Below, in pieces: positions 54,935-64,000 of a DNA stretch of 64,000 nt; within the stretch, counting starts at the first letter, position 1, and each line of letters begins with the position of its first letter. Made by a program: the position numbers and the translations under genes. This stretch comes from Symbiodinium kawagutii. Lineage: Eukaryota; Sar; Dinophyceae; Suessiales; Symbiodiniaceae. The DNA lies in NCBI GenBank assembly GCA_009767595.1, contig VSDK01013462.1:293106-357105 (forward strand). Direction: 5' to 3'. A model generated the notes under the pieces. That model saw only the letters and a list, made by a program, of their open reading frames with translations, did no database searches and was not told the origin of the DNA.

Positions 54935-55141
54935 ATGGTCATGTCATATGTCATAAGACTAATCCTGCTAGGTGCTGCAACATCACAAGACTACGACTGT
55001 TTGGTTCCCAGTCCTCCAGGAATCCCCGCGACTCGCCAGGGGTCCCGCACCCCGTTGAGGCCAAGGTGCCATGGAAAGCGTGGAGTAGACTTCCACGTTG
55101 GGTTGTCCAGCGCACGTCTGAGTGAACAATGGGCCCTGTGA
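54935..55141 (+). CDS. Candidate ORF with hydrophobic N-terminus
   Basis: ATG-initiated, 68 codons: MVMSYVIRLILLGAATSQDY (signal-peptide-like) then CHGKRGVDFHVGLSSARLSE. The antisense strand is open too. Confidence 0.35.
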   Translation: MVMSYVIRLILLGAATSQDYDCLVPSPPGIPATRQGSRTPLRPRCHGKRGVDFHVGLSSARLSEQWAL

Positions 55142-55202
55142 CCAAAGGATCCGCAGCGATCAAAGCTTGTGAGGATCCAGGATGACATTTTGGATTTTGG
55201 AA

Positions 55203-55216
55203 CCATGATGATGATT

Positions 55217-55284
<68 letters not shown>

Positions 55285-55311
55285 ATGATGATAAATATGA
55301 ATATGATGAGT

Positions 55312-55352
<41 letters not shown>

Positions 55353-55464
55353 AATGATGGTGGTGGTGGTGATGATTATGATGATGGTGATGATGATGAT
55401 GATGGTGGTGGTGGTGATGATGATGAGTATGATGAATATGATGAGCATGATGAGTATGATGAGT

Positions 55465-55497
<33 letters not shown>

Positions 55498-55667
55498 TGA
55501 CACTGATTTTGGTCATGAAAATGATGATGGTGATGATGATTTTGGTGATGAAAATGATGATGGTGATGATGATGATAATTGTGATGATGATGTTGATGTT
55601 GATGATGATTTTGATGATGATTATGATAATGATGCTGCTGCTGCTGATGATGCTTATGATGATGCTT

Positions 55668-55760
<93 letters not shown>

Positions 55761-55770
55761 TTATGATGAT
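55203..55770. repeat. ATG trinucleotide repeat, about 570 bp
   Basis: The largest microsatellite in the window, interrupted by GGT, AAT and GCT variants. It is followed at 55781 by AGATGTTTAAAACAAACAGCCAGG, the right end of a family B element. Confidence 0.95.
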
Positions 55771-56049
55771 GAGAAGATAAAAGATGTTTAAAACAAACAG
55801 CCAGGTTAATGACCTCATGCATTATCATAATTTGAAATTATGACCTGTTAGATCTCCTACGAACCGCTGACCATCATGACTCCGGACGGACAAGGGACAC
55901 CTATGGAGCTTAAAACCCCATGGTGCTCACAGCTCGTCCCACCACCATTGCTTCGCACCGTCGTCAGGGGGCCGAAACGCTGGCAAGATTATCATGCCAT
56001 GGTTTGATACAACCAACCAACCATCGCAAATGGTTGGCTCTGAACAGCC

Positions 56050-56307
56050 ATGGTTGACCATCAATCTGGTTGGGCTATCGCCACGGAGTTAGCACCAACT
56101 GCTATGGAGGTGAATGCACACCTAGGCTTCCAGCTTGTTGGGTCTAAGCCAGGAATGCAAAGAAATCACTGCTTGGAGTTGCAACCGCGAGCAACCACTT
56201 GGAATTTTGAAAGGAATGTTCCTACTACCTTTTTTGGTGGGCCATTTCTCGTAAATAAAAGCCTAGGCAACCATGGCCACCGATTGACTAGTGATAGTTG
56301 GAGATGG
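56050..56307 (+). CDS. Coding candidate, 86 codons, plus strand
   Basis: GWAIATELAPTAMEVNAHLG, FQLVGSKPGMQRNHCLELQP and RNVPTTFFGGPFLVNKSLG. A donor ATG|GTAATG coincides with its end. Unrecognised. Confidence 0.5.
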
Positions 56308-57165
56308 TAATGTGTACACACCCTAATTTGAGTGAACATCATCACAGAAGCTTGTTCTTGAGATGTTCAGGTACCCATGTGGTGGCGTGTATAAACCCAT
56401 ACTTTGTAGGCAACAACATGGCCATGTAAGGGATCCAGACCTCTGGGTGCAGGCCCTGCCTCACTGTTGATGCAATGAAAAATGGGATCCTGCTGCGAGC
56501 TCAGGTTCAAGCAATGAAAGATCAGTGACTGGTTGAAGGGTTGGCTCCTTGGCTGGTTGTACTGGCTGATGGGTTCCTTGGCGGGTTTTCTTGCTCAGCT
56601 GATTGTACCGGCTGATTGTTGGTTGTTGATCGAAGAGAATCATTTATTTCTTGGTGACTTCTTGGGAGTCATTGGTATGTCTTTCACAACTATGTCCCGC
56701 GTGTATCAGGTAGCATGACAAACAACCGGGGGACACAACAATCCAGTCACACCAGTCACCCTGATTTCCCGATTCGACCATGGATAGCCGCCTTTGGAAA
56801 AATACGAGTGAATCAACCATTGTTTCATACTAAGGACAATTACACAAAATGTCAATCAAACCACGAACTACAGTACTTGTTTAACCAATATTGTGCCTTA
56901 TTATCCTCTATCTTTATCCATCATTGAACCTCATTTCTAGTTAAGCACTATAATCCCCACCCCATGATGTTAAAAACCACCAACCAGGTCACAGATTCGA
57001 CTGCGATTACCCAATGAGGTTAGGTGGTTGTGAGTTGACACGTCGCGGTGCCGGCAACCAATGACCGTTGCATCACCTAGCCAAAGACATGTCATACATG
57101 ATAATGTTGTAGCTGTGTGTGCGTTAAACTGTTAGTGATAACTGTTGTACAAGTAAATGTTGTAA

Positions 57166-57363
57166 GTGACAAGTAATCATGGAACTGCCAACGGGCTAAT
57201 TTCCTTAGATGAAGAATTTGACTACCTCATTACACTGACGGTTTATACTGTTGATGACTTTGATGATCTTGGTACACAGTCAAAACTATACCAATTTAGA
57301 CTTCTCTGCATTTTCAATAGGTACACACTTTCGAACAGTGGAACCACAAGCATTTGGCTATGA
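57166..57363 (+). CDS. Coding candidate, plus strand
   Basis: LISLDEEFDYLITLTVYTVD then DFDDLGTQSKLYQFRLLCIF. Acidic N-terminal half; boundaries not fixed. Confidence 0.4.
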   Translation: MTSNHGTANGLISLDEEFDYLITLTVYTVDDFDDLGTQSKLYQFRLLCIFNRYTLSNSGTTSIWL

Positions 57364-57737
57364 GTCAATACCCTGTACCCCCAGTGCCCTAACATCTCGT
57401 CTAACTGCTGAGACGTTCACCAACCACTTTCTTGGATGATTTCAGCCCTGGCTTTGGTTTCCGTGTCGCCAAGGTAATTGGCTATCCCTGAATCTCAAAA
57501 GCCGCTGGCCCCTTAAAATGCTCCAGGATCTTGTGTGCTGTTTCGAGATAGTTCCAAATCGTAGCAGGACCCTTCCACTAAAATGGAAAACCCAGGGTTC
57601 TTCGGTTCTTCATGATGGGATCCGGTGGCTTTGTATTCTCATCACCATCCCCAACACCAACACCATCACAATGATCATTATCATCATAGCCATCGCTTGA
57701 AGCACCCGGTCCGAGCTTGACCGGTCACCCCAAGTAA

Positions 57738-57932
57738 GTGATTCCTACAAGACCTGCAGGATCATCGCCAACTGCTTGGGCGCTGCGCCTGTGTGCAAAG
57801 GATCAGCAAGCAAAGCATCAACGCCAAATTGCCCACTTCCATCATGCTGGTGAGGTATTCCGGGAAGGGAATGACTTTAAACCTCGGAACGGAGCAGTTT
57901 TGTTTCGGGTCTGGGAACTTCAAGTGCCGTAG
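57738..57932 (+). CDS. Coding candidate, plus strand
   Basis: ALRLCAKDQQAKHQRQIAHF, HHAGEVFREGNDFKPRNGAV and LFRVWELQVP before the stop. Confidence 0.45.
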   Translation: MIPTRPAGSSPTAWALRLCAKDQQAKHQRQIAHFHHAGEVFREGNDFKPRNGAVLFRVWELQVP

Positions 57933-58455
57933 TGACCCATCTGTTCTGTTTGAATATCATCTGGCATAGCGCTGGTGTTCAGATTCCACACAGCATCAGT
58001 ATCTATATGAAAAAAACATAGTCAGTACATGTACATAAACAGGTCTATAAATATGTACATATACAAATACAAATACGTCTATAAATATAAAAATAAAGAA
58101 ACATTATCAGAGTCTTGCTGATAGATGTCAATGTCATCACCAGTTGATAGGATTTTCCGATGTTGGTGACACAACTGGCGACTTGACAGGATGTTCCGTG
58201 CCAGGGTTGTTGACTGATATGTCATGTATCCTTTTGTCGCTTGCAGTGACGCATTTGCATGATTGCTTGGCTGTAATCACATGGCACCAATGAAAATGCT
58301 ACCACAATACTTGAACAAAAAACAACCAAACGTTTATAACTTTCTAACCATCAAAGATTTGATAACATCAAAGCAATTATAAACATTCATTCACACAGCC
58401 AATGTAACCGTCACAAAACAAATAACAAGCAACAATGATAGGGGATATACCAGCT

Positions 58456-58698
58456 ACATACGGTGGGTGGACAAAATCCTGCACCAGCGTCATCCAAGCA
58501 CATGAGACCCTCGCGCTCCCCATTTAACATTGTCAATAGGAAAAGGGTGTTCCCCAAAAAGAAGTTGAATGGACATAATCCTGCACCACTTCTCCATGTC
58601 ACATAAGCAACATTGAAAGGGGGTTGCGGGGTGACCACTGGAAGTTGCATATGTCTATCTTAGCACACTGGTGCAGGATTTCGTCCACCCACAGTATG
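58456..58698. mobile_element. 243-bp element with ~33-bp terminal inverted repeats (family D)
   Basis: The left end CATACGGTGGGTGGACAAAA then TCCTGCACCAG; the right end CTGGTGCAGGATTTCGTCC then ACCCACAGTATG is its near-exact reverse complement. A third copy of ATCCTGCACCA lies inside. It is not related to families A-C. Confidence 0.75.
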
Positions 58699-59067
58699 GT
58701 GATCATGAGGGATTTCATGGGATTTCCTTTTTATCCTCTTCTTCCTATGTTTGAATCACTAGGGTTTTCATGTTTATCCCCTTCTTATTATGTTTGATGT
58801 GAAATGATTGCAACTATCCCCAGCTTGATCAAGCTTGATCAGTAGCATGTCTGAAATTACCTATGCAACCCCTCAGTATCATGTTTGACAAGGTTATCAT
58901 GGGGATCAACCATGAGAATCAAAACTCGGATTAAGTAGCAAAATCACAATAGTTCTAATATTGAGATGATAGTGATCAATAGCTATGATTAGTATAGTGA
59001 TCAATAGCTATGCTCGTATTGTTCCTTGTCCTGCGGATCCACATCCAGTTCCATCAGCCACAACCAG

Positions 59068-59187
59068 TCACTGCGTCACGTTGCCCAGGGACAATCGAAC
59101 AATGTGACCGTTTCGACAGTCGTAGACCAAACCTGGTGCCAGGGACTCTAAGAGAGGGACGCATGGCGAGCAAGGCATTGATGGCAT
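59068..59187 (-). CDS. Exon next to a family A element, frame uncertain
   Basis: One frame reads SLAPGLVYDCRNGHIVRLSL then GNVTQ, resembling the cap before leucine-rich repeats (CxNGxIVRLxL). A second reads NIYHAINALLAMRPSLRVPG. They may be one coding sequence with a frameshift. Confidence 0.4.
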   Translation of the reverse strand: MPSMPCSPCVPLLESLAPGLVYDCRNGHIVRLSLGNVTQ

Positions 59188-59213
59188 GGTAGATGTTGGA
59201 CCATTCATGTCAT

Positions 59214-59326
59214 TTGGTGGTTTCTCAAGTCATAGGGGACTCCCCAAATCATTTGATATTAGTCGCTTTTATTTTAGTAATCAACCATCCATTTCTTGAG
59301 TAGCCTTATCTTGAGAAACCATCATT
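59214..59326. mobile_element. Family A inverted-repeat element
   Basis: GGTGGTTTCTCAAGTCATAG to CTTATCTTGAGAAACCAT, flanked on both sides by CATTTG. Confidence 0.75.
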
Positions 59327-59630
59327 TGTGCTTATTGATATGGCAATGATGATTAATCATCGTTTTTCAGGTGATAGATTTTCATACGAGTGCATCCTTT
59401 ATCGTGCAAACACAACAATAATGCAACATGCTTTCTTGGAGGTAGTTGAAAGGTGATTTATGGTTGATCAAATGCAACAGTGCACTGTATATATAATTAG
59501 TGCACTTACTCATGTGATAGTACCAAAATAGTCCATGTACTGCATGGCATATTTACCATAGTCTACTGATAAAATGCCCCAAATGATCCCAAATGTAGGT
59601 AACTCATGGAGAATCTAGGGTAGTTGACAG

Positions 59631-60089
59631 GTGGCGCAATTACCATATCACCAGGGACCGTCTACAATTTCTGTGGCTTCAAAATCCATGGGACAGCGAG
59701 GGAATCGCTTTTTCGATGATGACACAACTGGCCTCGTGATTCACTGGGTCGATGGGACAACGAACATAGGAAAACATAGCTTTTCCATCATCAACCACTG
59801 TCAGCCTGAATGTGAAAGAAATGTATGGAATTGTACTCAAAAGTTATGTATGCACATAATGAATCTAGGAGATCAACACTTTTATCATCACCTAATTACT
59901 TCATATCGGTTCAGGGCTCTAACAGCCATCCGGCAACAACATCGTCCATCTGGCACTCAGCTGCTCTTCCTATCCCAGCAGTACCATTCGCCTCGGAACC
60001 TCGGCGTCATCCTATCCCTTCGAAGTCCCCCATTTGAGCACACTATTACCCGAGGGGAGAGAAAGTCTGGATGGCATTGTACCCGATAG
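59631..60089 (+). CDS. Longest plus-strand candidate, 152 codons
   Basis: Uninterrupted frame: GPSTISVASKSMGQRGNRFF, DDDTTGLVIHWVDGTTNIGK, SYRFRALTAIRQQHRPSGTQ and SLRSPPFEHTITRGERKSGW. A second plus frame is open in its 3' half after an acceptor TCGGTTCAG (PLPIPAVPFASEPRRHPIPS-like), so two exons in different frames are possible. Unrecognised. Confidence 0.45.
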   Translation: MAQLPYHQGPSTISVASKSMGQRGNRFFDDDTTGLVIHWVDGTTNIGKHSFSIINHCQPECERNVWNCTQKLCMHIMNLGDQHFYHHLITSYRFRALTAIRQQHRPSGTQLLFLSQQYHSPRNLGVILSLRSPPFEHTITRGERKSGWHCTR

Positions 60090-60194
60090 CTGTTAATTGT
60101 TGTCAATTGTTGTTAATTGCTGTTAATTGTTGTTAGTAGTCTTGATGGCATTGTGCCTTTTGGCAAAGGAAACCACTTTTTTGCCAAAGTTTAC

Positions 60195-60343
60195 CAGCTC
60201 GACTCGACCTCTGAAATGATCAGCTCCTTATCCAAGGTGCATCGCACTTGGTTCACGAAGAGTTGGCCCATGCTGAAGACATAGATCAGGATTCGACATA
60301 TGAAGATGGCTGTTCGCTCAGCCTCATGGCCATGCGATTCGTG
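60195..60343 (-). CDS. Internal exon, unrecognised protein
   Basis: Acceptor AACCATAG and donor TG|GTAAAC bound 49 codons: HESHGHEAERTAIFICRILI, YVFSMGQLFVNQVRCTLDKE and LIISEVESS. A hydrophobic stretch (AIFICRILIYVF) precedes a charged segment. Confidence 0.6.
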
Positions 60344-60510
60344 CTATGGTTGCGGATGGTATGGGGCCAGCACGACATGGCAATGCATGGCATGGGAAAG
60401 TGTCTGTATGCAATTATGTTCATATAGGCAAATCCATTGTGCTACAAATCTATCGTTCTGCACCATATCTATGTACACATACGTTACGGGTTATAATGAT
60501 ATGTCATGAT

Positions 60511-60735
60511 TTAGCTGCATGTGCATCCCAACAATGCCCAAACAAGGTAACCTGCGTGCTTCGGGTTTCTTCGTTGGGACTGCTTCAGATGGTCCACCTG
60601 CCTACAGACAGTTCGATATATGGAGCATCTGAGCAGTGTCAAGAAAGCATGGGATGCAAGTCCTGTGCACTGCATGGTTGCTAGGGCTTCCCCCGTTTCA
60701 GGGTTAGAATGAAGTCCTCTACACGTCTTTCGTAA
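60511..60735 (-). CDS. Coding candidate, minus strand
   Basis: CRGLHSNPETGEALATMQCT, YRTVCRQVDHLKQSQRRNPK and HAGYLVWALLGC. A plus frame overlaps with poorer composition. Confidence 0.35.
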   Translation of the reverse strand, partial: LRKTCRGLHSNPETGEALATMQCTGLASHAFLTLLRCSIYRTVCRQVDHLKQSQRRNPKHAGYLVWALLGCTCS

Positions 60736-61094
60736 GGTTGATAAACATGATGACAACAGGACGGCTCGCTAATCTTCATCATCGCCTAATGGTCAAGAAA
60801 ACGAAGGACCAATAGGAACTCAAATGTGTGTTGGCTAAAATAGGCGTACCCCAAGCGCCAAACCAATTTCAGAATGTTTTGCAAAAGTGGGGGAAAAAAC
60901 AGTGTTGAAAATTCTGAATGTACCAACATTAAGCAACCAATATTCATGGCAAAGTGACATGCTTTTGACATTTATTGAAAAGGAGATTGGAAAGTGAAAC
61001 GTGTGGATGTAGAATCAGGAAAGAACTCTAGAATATCGAAAGATCCCTGAAAGCAAAATTTGTTCTTTGGGGCTGTTTTTGAGCTCAGCTTGGG

Positions 61095-61319
61095 ATGGGT
61101 ATATACATGTATGTCCCGGAACTAGCATCCAAACGAATCATTTCGCTGCACAATCCACAAATTCTTGGCGCACCAAGCATGGACGACACCAAGCACCAAC
61201 AACCTTTGAAAAGTGAGGGAAGTCCCTTTGACCTGAAACATGAGCCTTCACCCAGCCCGAAATGTTCCGAGAGTTCACGTCCCAATGGGCCTCAAAACAT
61301 GGTGGTTAGATGTGGTTAG
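61095..61319 (+). CDS. Coding candidate, plus strand
   Basis: GAPSMDDTKHQQPLKSEGSP then FDLKHEPSPSPKCSESSRPN: Ser/Pro/Lys-rich, disordered-like. Start and splice limits uncertain. Confidence 0.4.
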   Translation: MGIYMYVPELASKRIISLHNPQILGAPSMDDTKHQQPLKSEGSPFDLKHEPSPSPKCSESSRPNGPQNMVVRCG

Positions 61320-61549
61320 CTGATCTGGGAGCCCGAAACAAGGGATGATGACGATTTCCTCTGGTTATATGAGTCAGTGCAACTCCCTGCGAGGATTTTT
61401 TTGTCTTTGTGCACGTATGTATTTTGAGAAATCAAAGCTGCTGAACGCCAAGCGTACCTAGAAAAGTCCAAGAAGTTCGAGGCACTTACTTGATGTCATC
61501 ATTCTCAAAGTAGATGTTGGTATGAGTGGACAGCCAGCTAAGCGTAGGG

Positions 61550-61927
61550 TTGGCATGGCAAAGTGCTATGAAACTCAGACAAAACACAAGCCAGAAACAT
61601 GCTCAAACGCTCTGTGTGAATTCTTCGTCAGGCAACGTCGCTTTGTTTGCTGGGATCCTCATGCAGTTGTGGCAGAATGGATTGGCCAGTGATAAACACC
61701 GCAAGGGTGAACAGGAAGTAGCACCTGGCGCCACGCAGCAGACCAACAACCCCCCGTTGGTTTCCCAGCAGATTCTCAGCCAAGTGAATCAACAGCTGGT
61801 GGCTTTTTCATCGGGGAAGTTGACATCCAACTGACGAGGATCATTCAATGATTCATTGTAAACATTGGTGGCTTTGGGTCTTTCTACATCCTTAGGATGG
61901 CTTTGAGATATGATCGGTTTTTGCTCA
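61550..61927 (-). pseudogene. Coding sequence downstream of the family A element, frameshifted
   Basis: On leaving the element the minus strand reads FEQKPIISQSHPKDVERPKA, TNVYNESLNDPRQLDVNFPD, EK. At an A5 run (about 61807-61811) the frame shifts by one and continues HQLLIHLAENLLGNQRGVVG, LLRGARCYFLFTLAVFITGQ, SILPQLHEDPSKQSDVA, then TGA and RRIHTERLSMFLACVLSEF. One membrane helix. It is a mildly decayed gene or one with an assembly indel. The 103-codon plus frame here is a shadow. Confidence 0.5.
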
Positions 61928-62047
61928 AATGGTGGTTTCTCAAAATAGGGAGCGCAAGAAAGGGTTGCTTCATTATGGTTTATTTCTATAAGTAGTTAAT
62001 AACTAGATGATTTGGGGGTCCCCAGTACCCCTATTTTGAGAAACACC
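61928..62047. mobile_element. Family A element splitting a reading frame
   Basis: GGTGGTTTCTCAAAATAGGG to CCCCTATTTTGAGAAACACC, flanked by CAAATG on both sides. Deleting the element and one flank copy joins the two minus-strand coding segments in frame (STF|EQK). Confidence 0.8.
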
Positions 62048-62180
62048 CAAATGTCGATTCGAGAACAAAGCTCAGTGGCACTCCTGACTTCTGTCCACCT
62101 CCTTTTGTTTCTGAGTCGAACAGCTTGCCAGACTCTGTGGGCAGTGATGCCGCCCGAGGATGCCAACTCATACAGAGTGG
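62048..62180 (-). CDS. Exon upstream of the family A element
   Basis: The minus frame reads MSWHPRAASLPTESGKLFDS, ETKGGGQKSGVPLSFVLES then TF at the element edge. The 5' limit is not known. A plus frame (62053-62224) overlaps and is judged a shadow. Confidence 0.5.
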
Positions 62181-62710
62181 TACCTCATGGTTATAAGTTG
62201 GTTTCAAAGTCACCAAAGTGGTAGTGACCCTGGTCATAACCTCGGTCACAACCTCAGTCAGAACCTCAAGTAAACTACCAAAAAATGTATTGACCCTTGT
62301 TACAACCTCTGGTAACTGACTGGGTGGCATCACTCTGTACGGATATTTTTACCCTTCTGGTCCGTTTTTACAAGGTTTTACCACTGATGATAGCGGACAC
62401 ATTGTGGAAACAATCGCACATGACCACCGCATCCAGCATCTACCACAATGCAAACCCCTGACCAGCTATTGCAGTTGTTTTATAAGCAGGGGTACTGACT
62501 ATAACCTGTATAACACTGACAATTGCCATAACCATGCTACTATCAATGTTATTGTCACGGGGAACTGCTAGTAAGTATGACTACAGTATTAGCACTTCCT
62601 GATAGCAGTTCCCCCTGACTATAACCAACTGAGTTGTTTTACAGTTCTAGGGCAAAACTGAGGCCAATTCATAGCCGCCTGGGCGCACACATTCCTCCCA
62701 ATATCACGTG

Positions 62711-62820
62711 TCACGTGTCAAGCGACCTTCCGAACAAGAAGAAGTGACCGGCCAAGCCCGACCACAGCATGTCGGCAAAGAGCACCACAACATCGTGGCA
62801 AATGATCTTGGGATCTTGGC
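62711..62820 (-). CDS. Terminal exon, unrecognised membrane-like protein
   Basis: After acceptor GTGTGAG: QDPKIICHDVVVLFADMLWS then GLAGHFFLFGRSLDT and TGA. Hydrophobic. Starts in phase 1. Confidence 0.5.
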
Positions 62821-63784
62821 CTCACACGGGGAGCCACTGAGATCGTCAATCAACTAGTCAAGTAATGGTTATCAACCAATCAATCAGTAGCAACTAATCA
62901 ACTAGTCAACTAGTAATGGCTATACAATGGAGAGTATCAACTACTCATAACTAATCAATTAGTAGTAATGATTCGTAGTTCATCATATCAATCAATGATC
63001 AAACACTAAAAAACTACTCATCAACCAGCTGGCCATATTATATGAGCAATCACCTAATCATAGTTTACATGAAAAATACCCGCAAATTCTTCGATTCATG
63101 CATGTTCATAAGCAATTAGTTCATCATGTTCATCAATGAACAAACTACAATGATGAACGGCCACTCAACAAATTGTATCAAGGATCAGCAACAAATGACA
63201 AATCAACACATGACTACTTATATCAGTGATGCATGGTCCGTCATTACATTCATGGCAAATCAAGGCTCGCTGTTTTTTCTGCTGGTTCGGAGCTGTCCTC
63301 GTTTTGGAAATGTTCATGTTTTTTCTCAACTGGGTAATCTCCGCTGGTTGAGGATCATTTGGGTTGAGGATCGTTTGGGATCACTCACAGTGAGATTCCA
63401 CCCCAAACTTTGCAAACCCACGTGAAAAAATCCTTGAACCCTTCAACCATGGATGATGGCATGTTGGATATCCGTTTTGCATGTTGGATATGGGAAACAC
63501 CAATATCTCTGAGGATATCAATGATTGGATATCAACACGATAATTATGTGGCTTGGATATCCCTGAATTCATAAAATCGGGTATCAATTACTGGATGTTA
63601 ATAGTTGGATTCCATCAGGGCCACCGGGCCACCTTATCAGATTATCCTGAATTCATCTCTCTTGGTGCCAATTGCTGGATCTTGGCATTATTTGCTGTGT
63701 TTGAATTGATTAAATCCCAGCAATGTGTCATATGGGTTCAACTACTGGAAATCAGCGACCCAATCGTTTTCTTAGTAGTTATAC
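62821..63784. other. Spacer; weak plus frame only
   Basis: 62840-63120 is rich in AACTAGTCAA and TAATCAA words. A plus frame over 63240-63425 (FGNVHVFSQLGNLRWLRIIW) is weak. Confidence 0.4.
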
Positions 63785-63889
63785 GGTGGTTTCTCAAAAT
63801 AGGGGACCCCAAAAATCATCCTGGATATTAATCACTTGAAAGTGATAAACCAACCATTTTTGAGGTTCCCTAGTTTGAGAAACCCTCCT
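63785..63889. mobile_element. Family A inverted-repeat element
   Basis: GGTGGTTTCTCAAAATAGGG to GGTTCCCTAGTTTGAGAAACC, with interior GTGATAAACCAACCATTTTT. Confidence 0.75.
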
Positions 63890-64000
63890 GTAGAGTATAG
63901 ACCGTAGCATTGGTACCTTCCGTCATTGGGTGAGCATTTCTTTGCTGCCTTTTTCGTTGACCCCGCCACCCTCCCATGGTTCCGCTGGTTTCCGCCGCTC

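Noticed and set aside
54991-55828. Frames of 77-170 codons across the ATG repeat
   Set aside because: Microsatellite artefacts.
61526-61834. Plus-strand frame of 103 codons
   Set aside because: The minus strand carries a better coding sequence continuing from across the family A element; the plus frame is its shadow.
1-64000. Dinoflagellate spliced-leader relic (CCGTAGCCATTTTGGCTCAAG)
   Set aside because: No full or near-full match was noticed; AGCCAAAATGGCT at 24909 is only a short palindrome.
1-64000. tRNA, rRNA, bacterial operons, riboswitches
   Set aside because: No cloverleaf, rRNA-like block or Shine-Dalgarno-led tandem genes were found by eye.

Overview
The window is nuclear DNA of a eukaryote, most likely a dinoflagellate of the Symbiodiniaceae type. 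Coding sequence occurs as short, relatively GC-rich islands of 30-300 nt scattered through AT-richer, repeat-filled DNA. Several islands join cleanly only if introns begin with GC or GA as well as GT, which is a known peculiarity of dinoflagellate genes. The recognisable families (pentatricopeptide repeat, ankyrin repeat, a cation channel whose tail carries RRFGGSTSP) are ones that dinoflagellates carry in large numbers. No bacterial operon, ribosome-binding site, tRNA or rRNA was seen. All exon calls were made by eye from reading frame, splice-site context and family register; there is no transcript evidence, so most coding calls are candidate exons.

Layout. 0.6-2 kb: several minus-strand exons of an unrecognised gene. 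2.2-5.1 kb: a 2.8-kb composite repeat (two inverted arrays of ~23-bp units enclosing about 47 copies of a 46-bp satellite and a polypurine tract) inserted with a 12-bp target duplication into a small inverted-repeat element. 5.2-10 kb: minus-strand exons, three of them PPR-like, with a plus-strand exon at 5.6 kb and a small plus ORF at 8.1 kb. 10.2-13.4 kb: a minus-strand ankyrin-repeat gene whose 33-residue register fixes three exons, ending in a frameshifted coding block. 14.8-17.0 kb: a tract loaded with the octamer TTTTCTAG. 17.3-20.7 kb: coding-like islands between inverted-repeat elements, two with one in-frame TGA. 21.4 kb: CAA/CAG microsatellite with an assembly gap. 24-40 kb: isolated exons of mostly minus orientation, including a further PPR exon at 28.2 kb. 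40.4-50.2 kb: a cation-channel gene on the minus strand, traced through five well-fixed small exons, one of only 33 nt. 44.7-45.5 kb: a possible retroelement relic lying inside an intron of the channel. 46.4-48.1 kb: very AT-rich. 51-63 kb: candidate exons on both strands, several microsatellites, and a fourth inverted-repeat element.

Three families of 100-120 bp inverted-repeat elements (called A, B and C here) recur through the window, about 14, 4-8 and 4 times. They often lie against coding islands. One A copy at 61.9-62.05 kb splits an open frame that reads straight through when the element and one copy of its target duplication are removed, so this family may create introns. This, the channel gene with its mixed GT/GC/GA introns, and the composite satellite element are the main points of interest.
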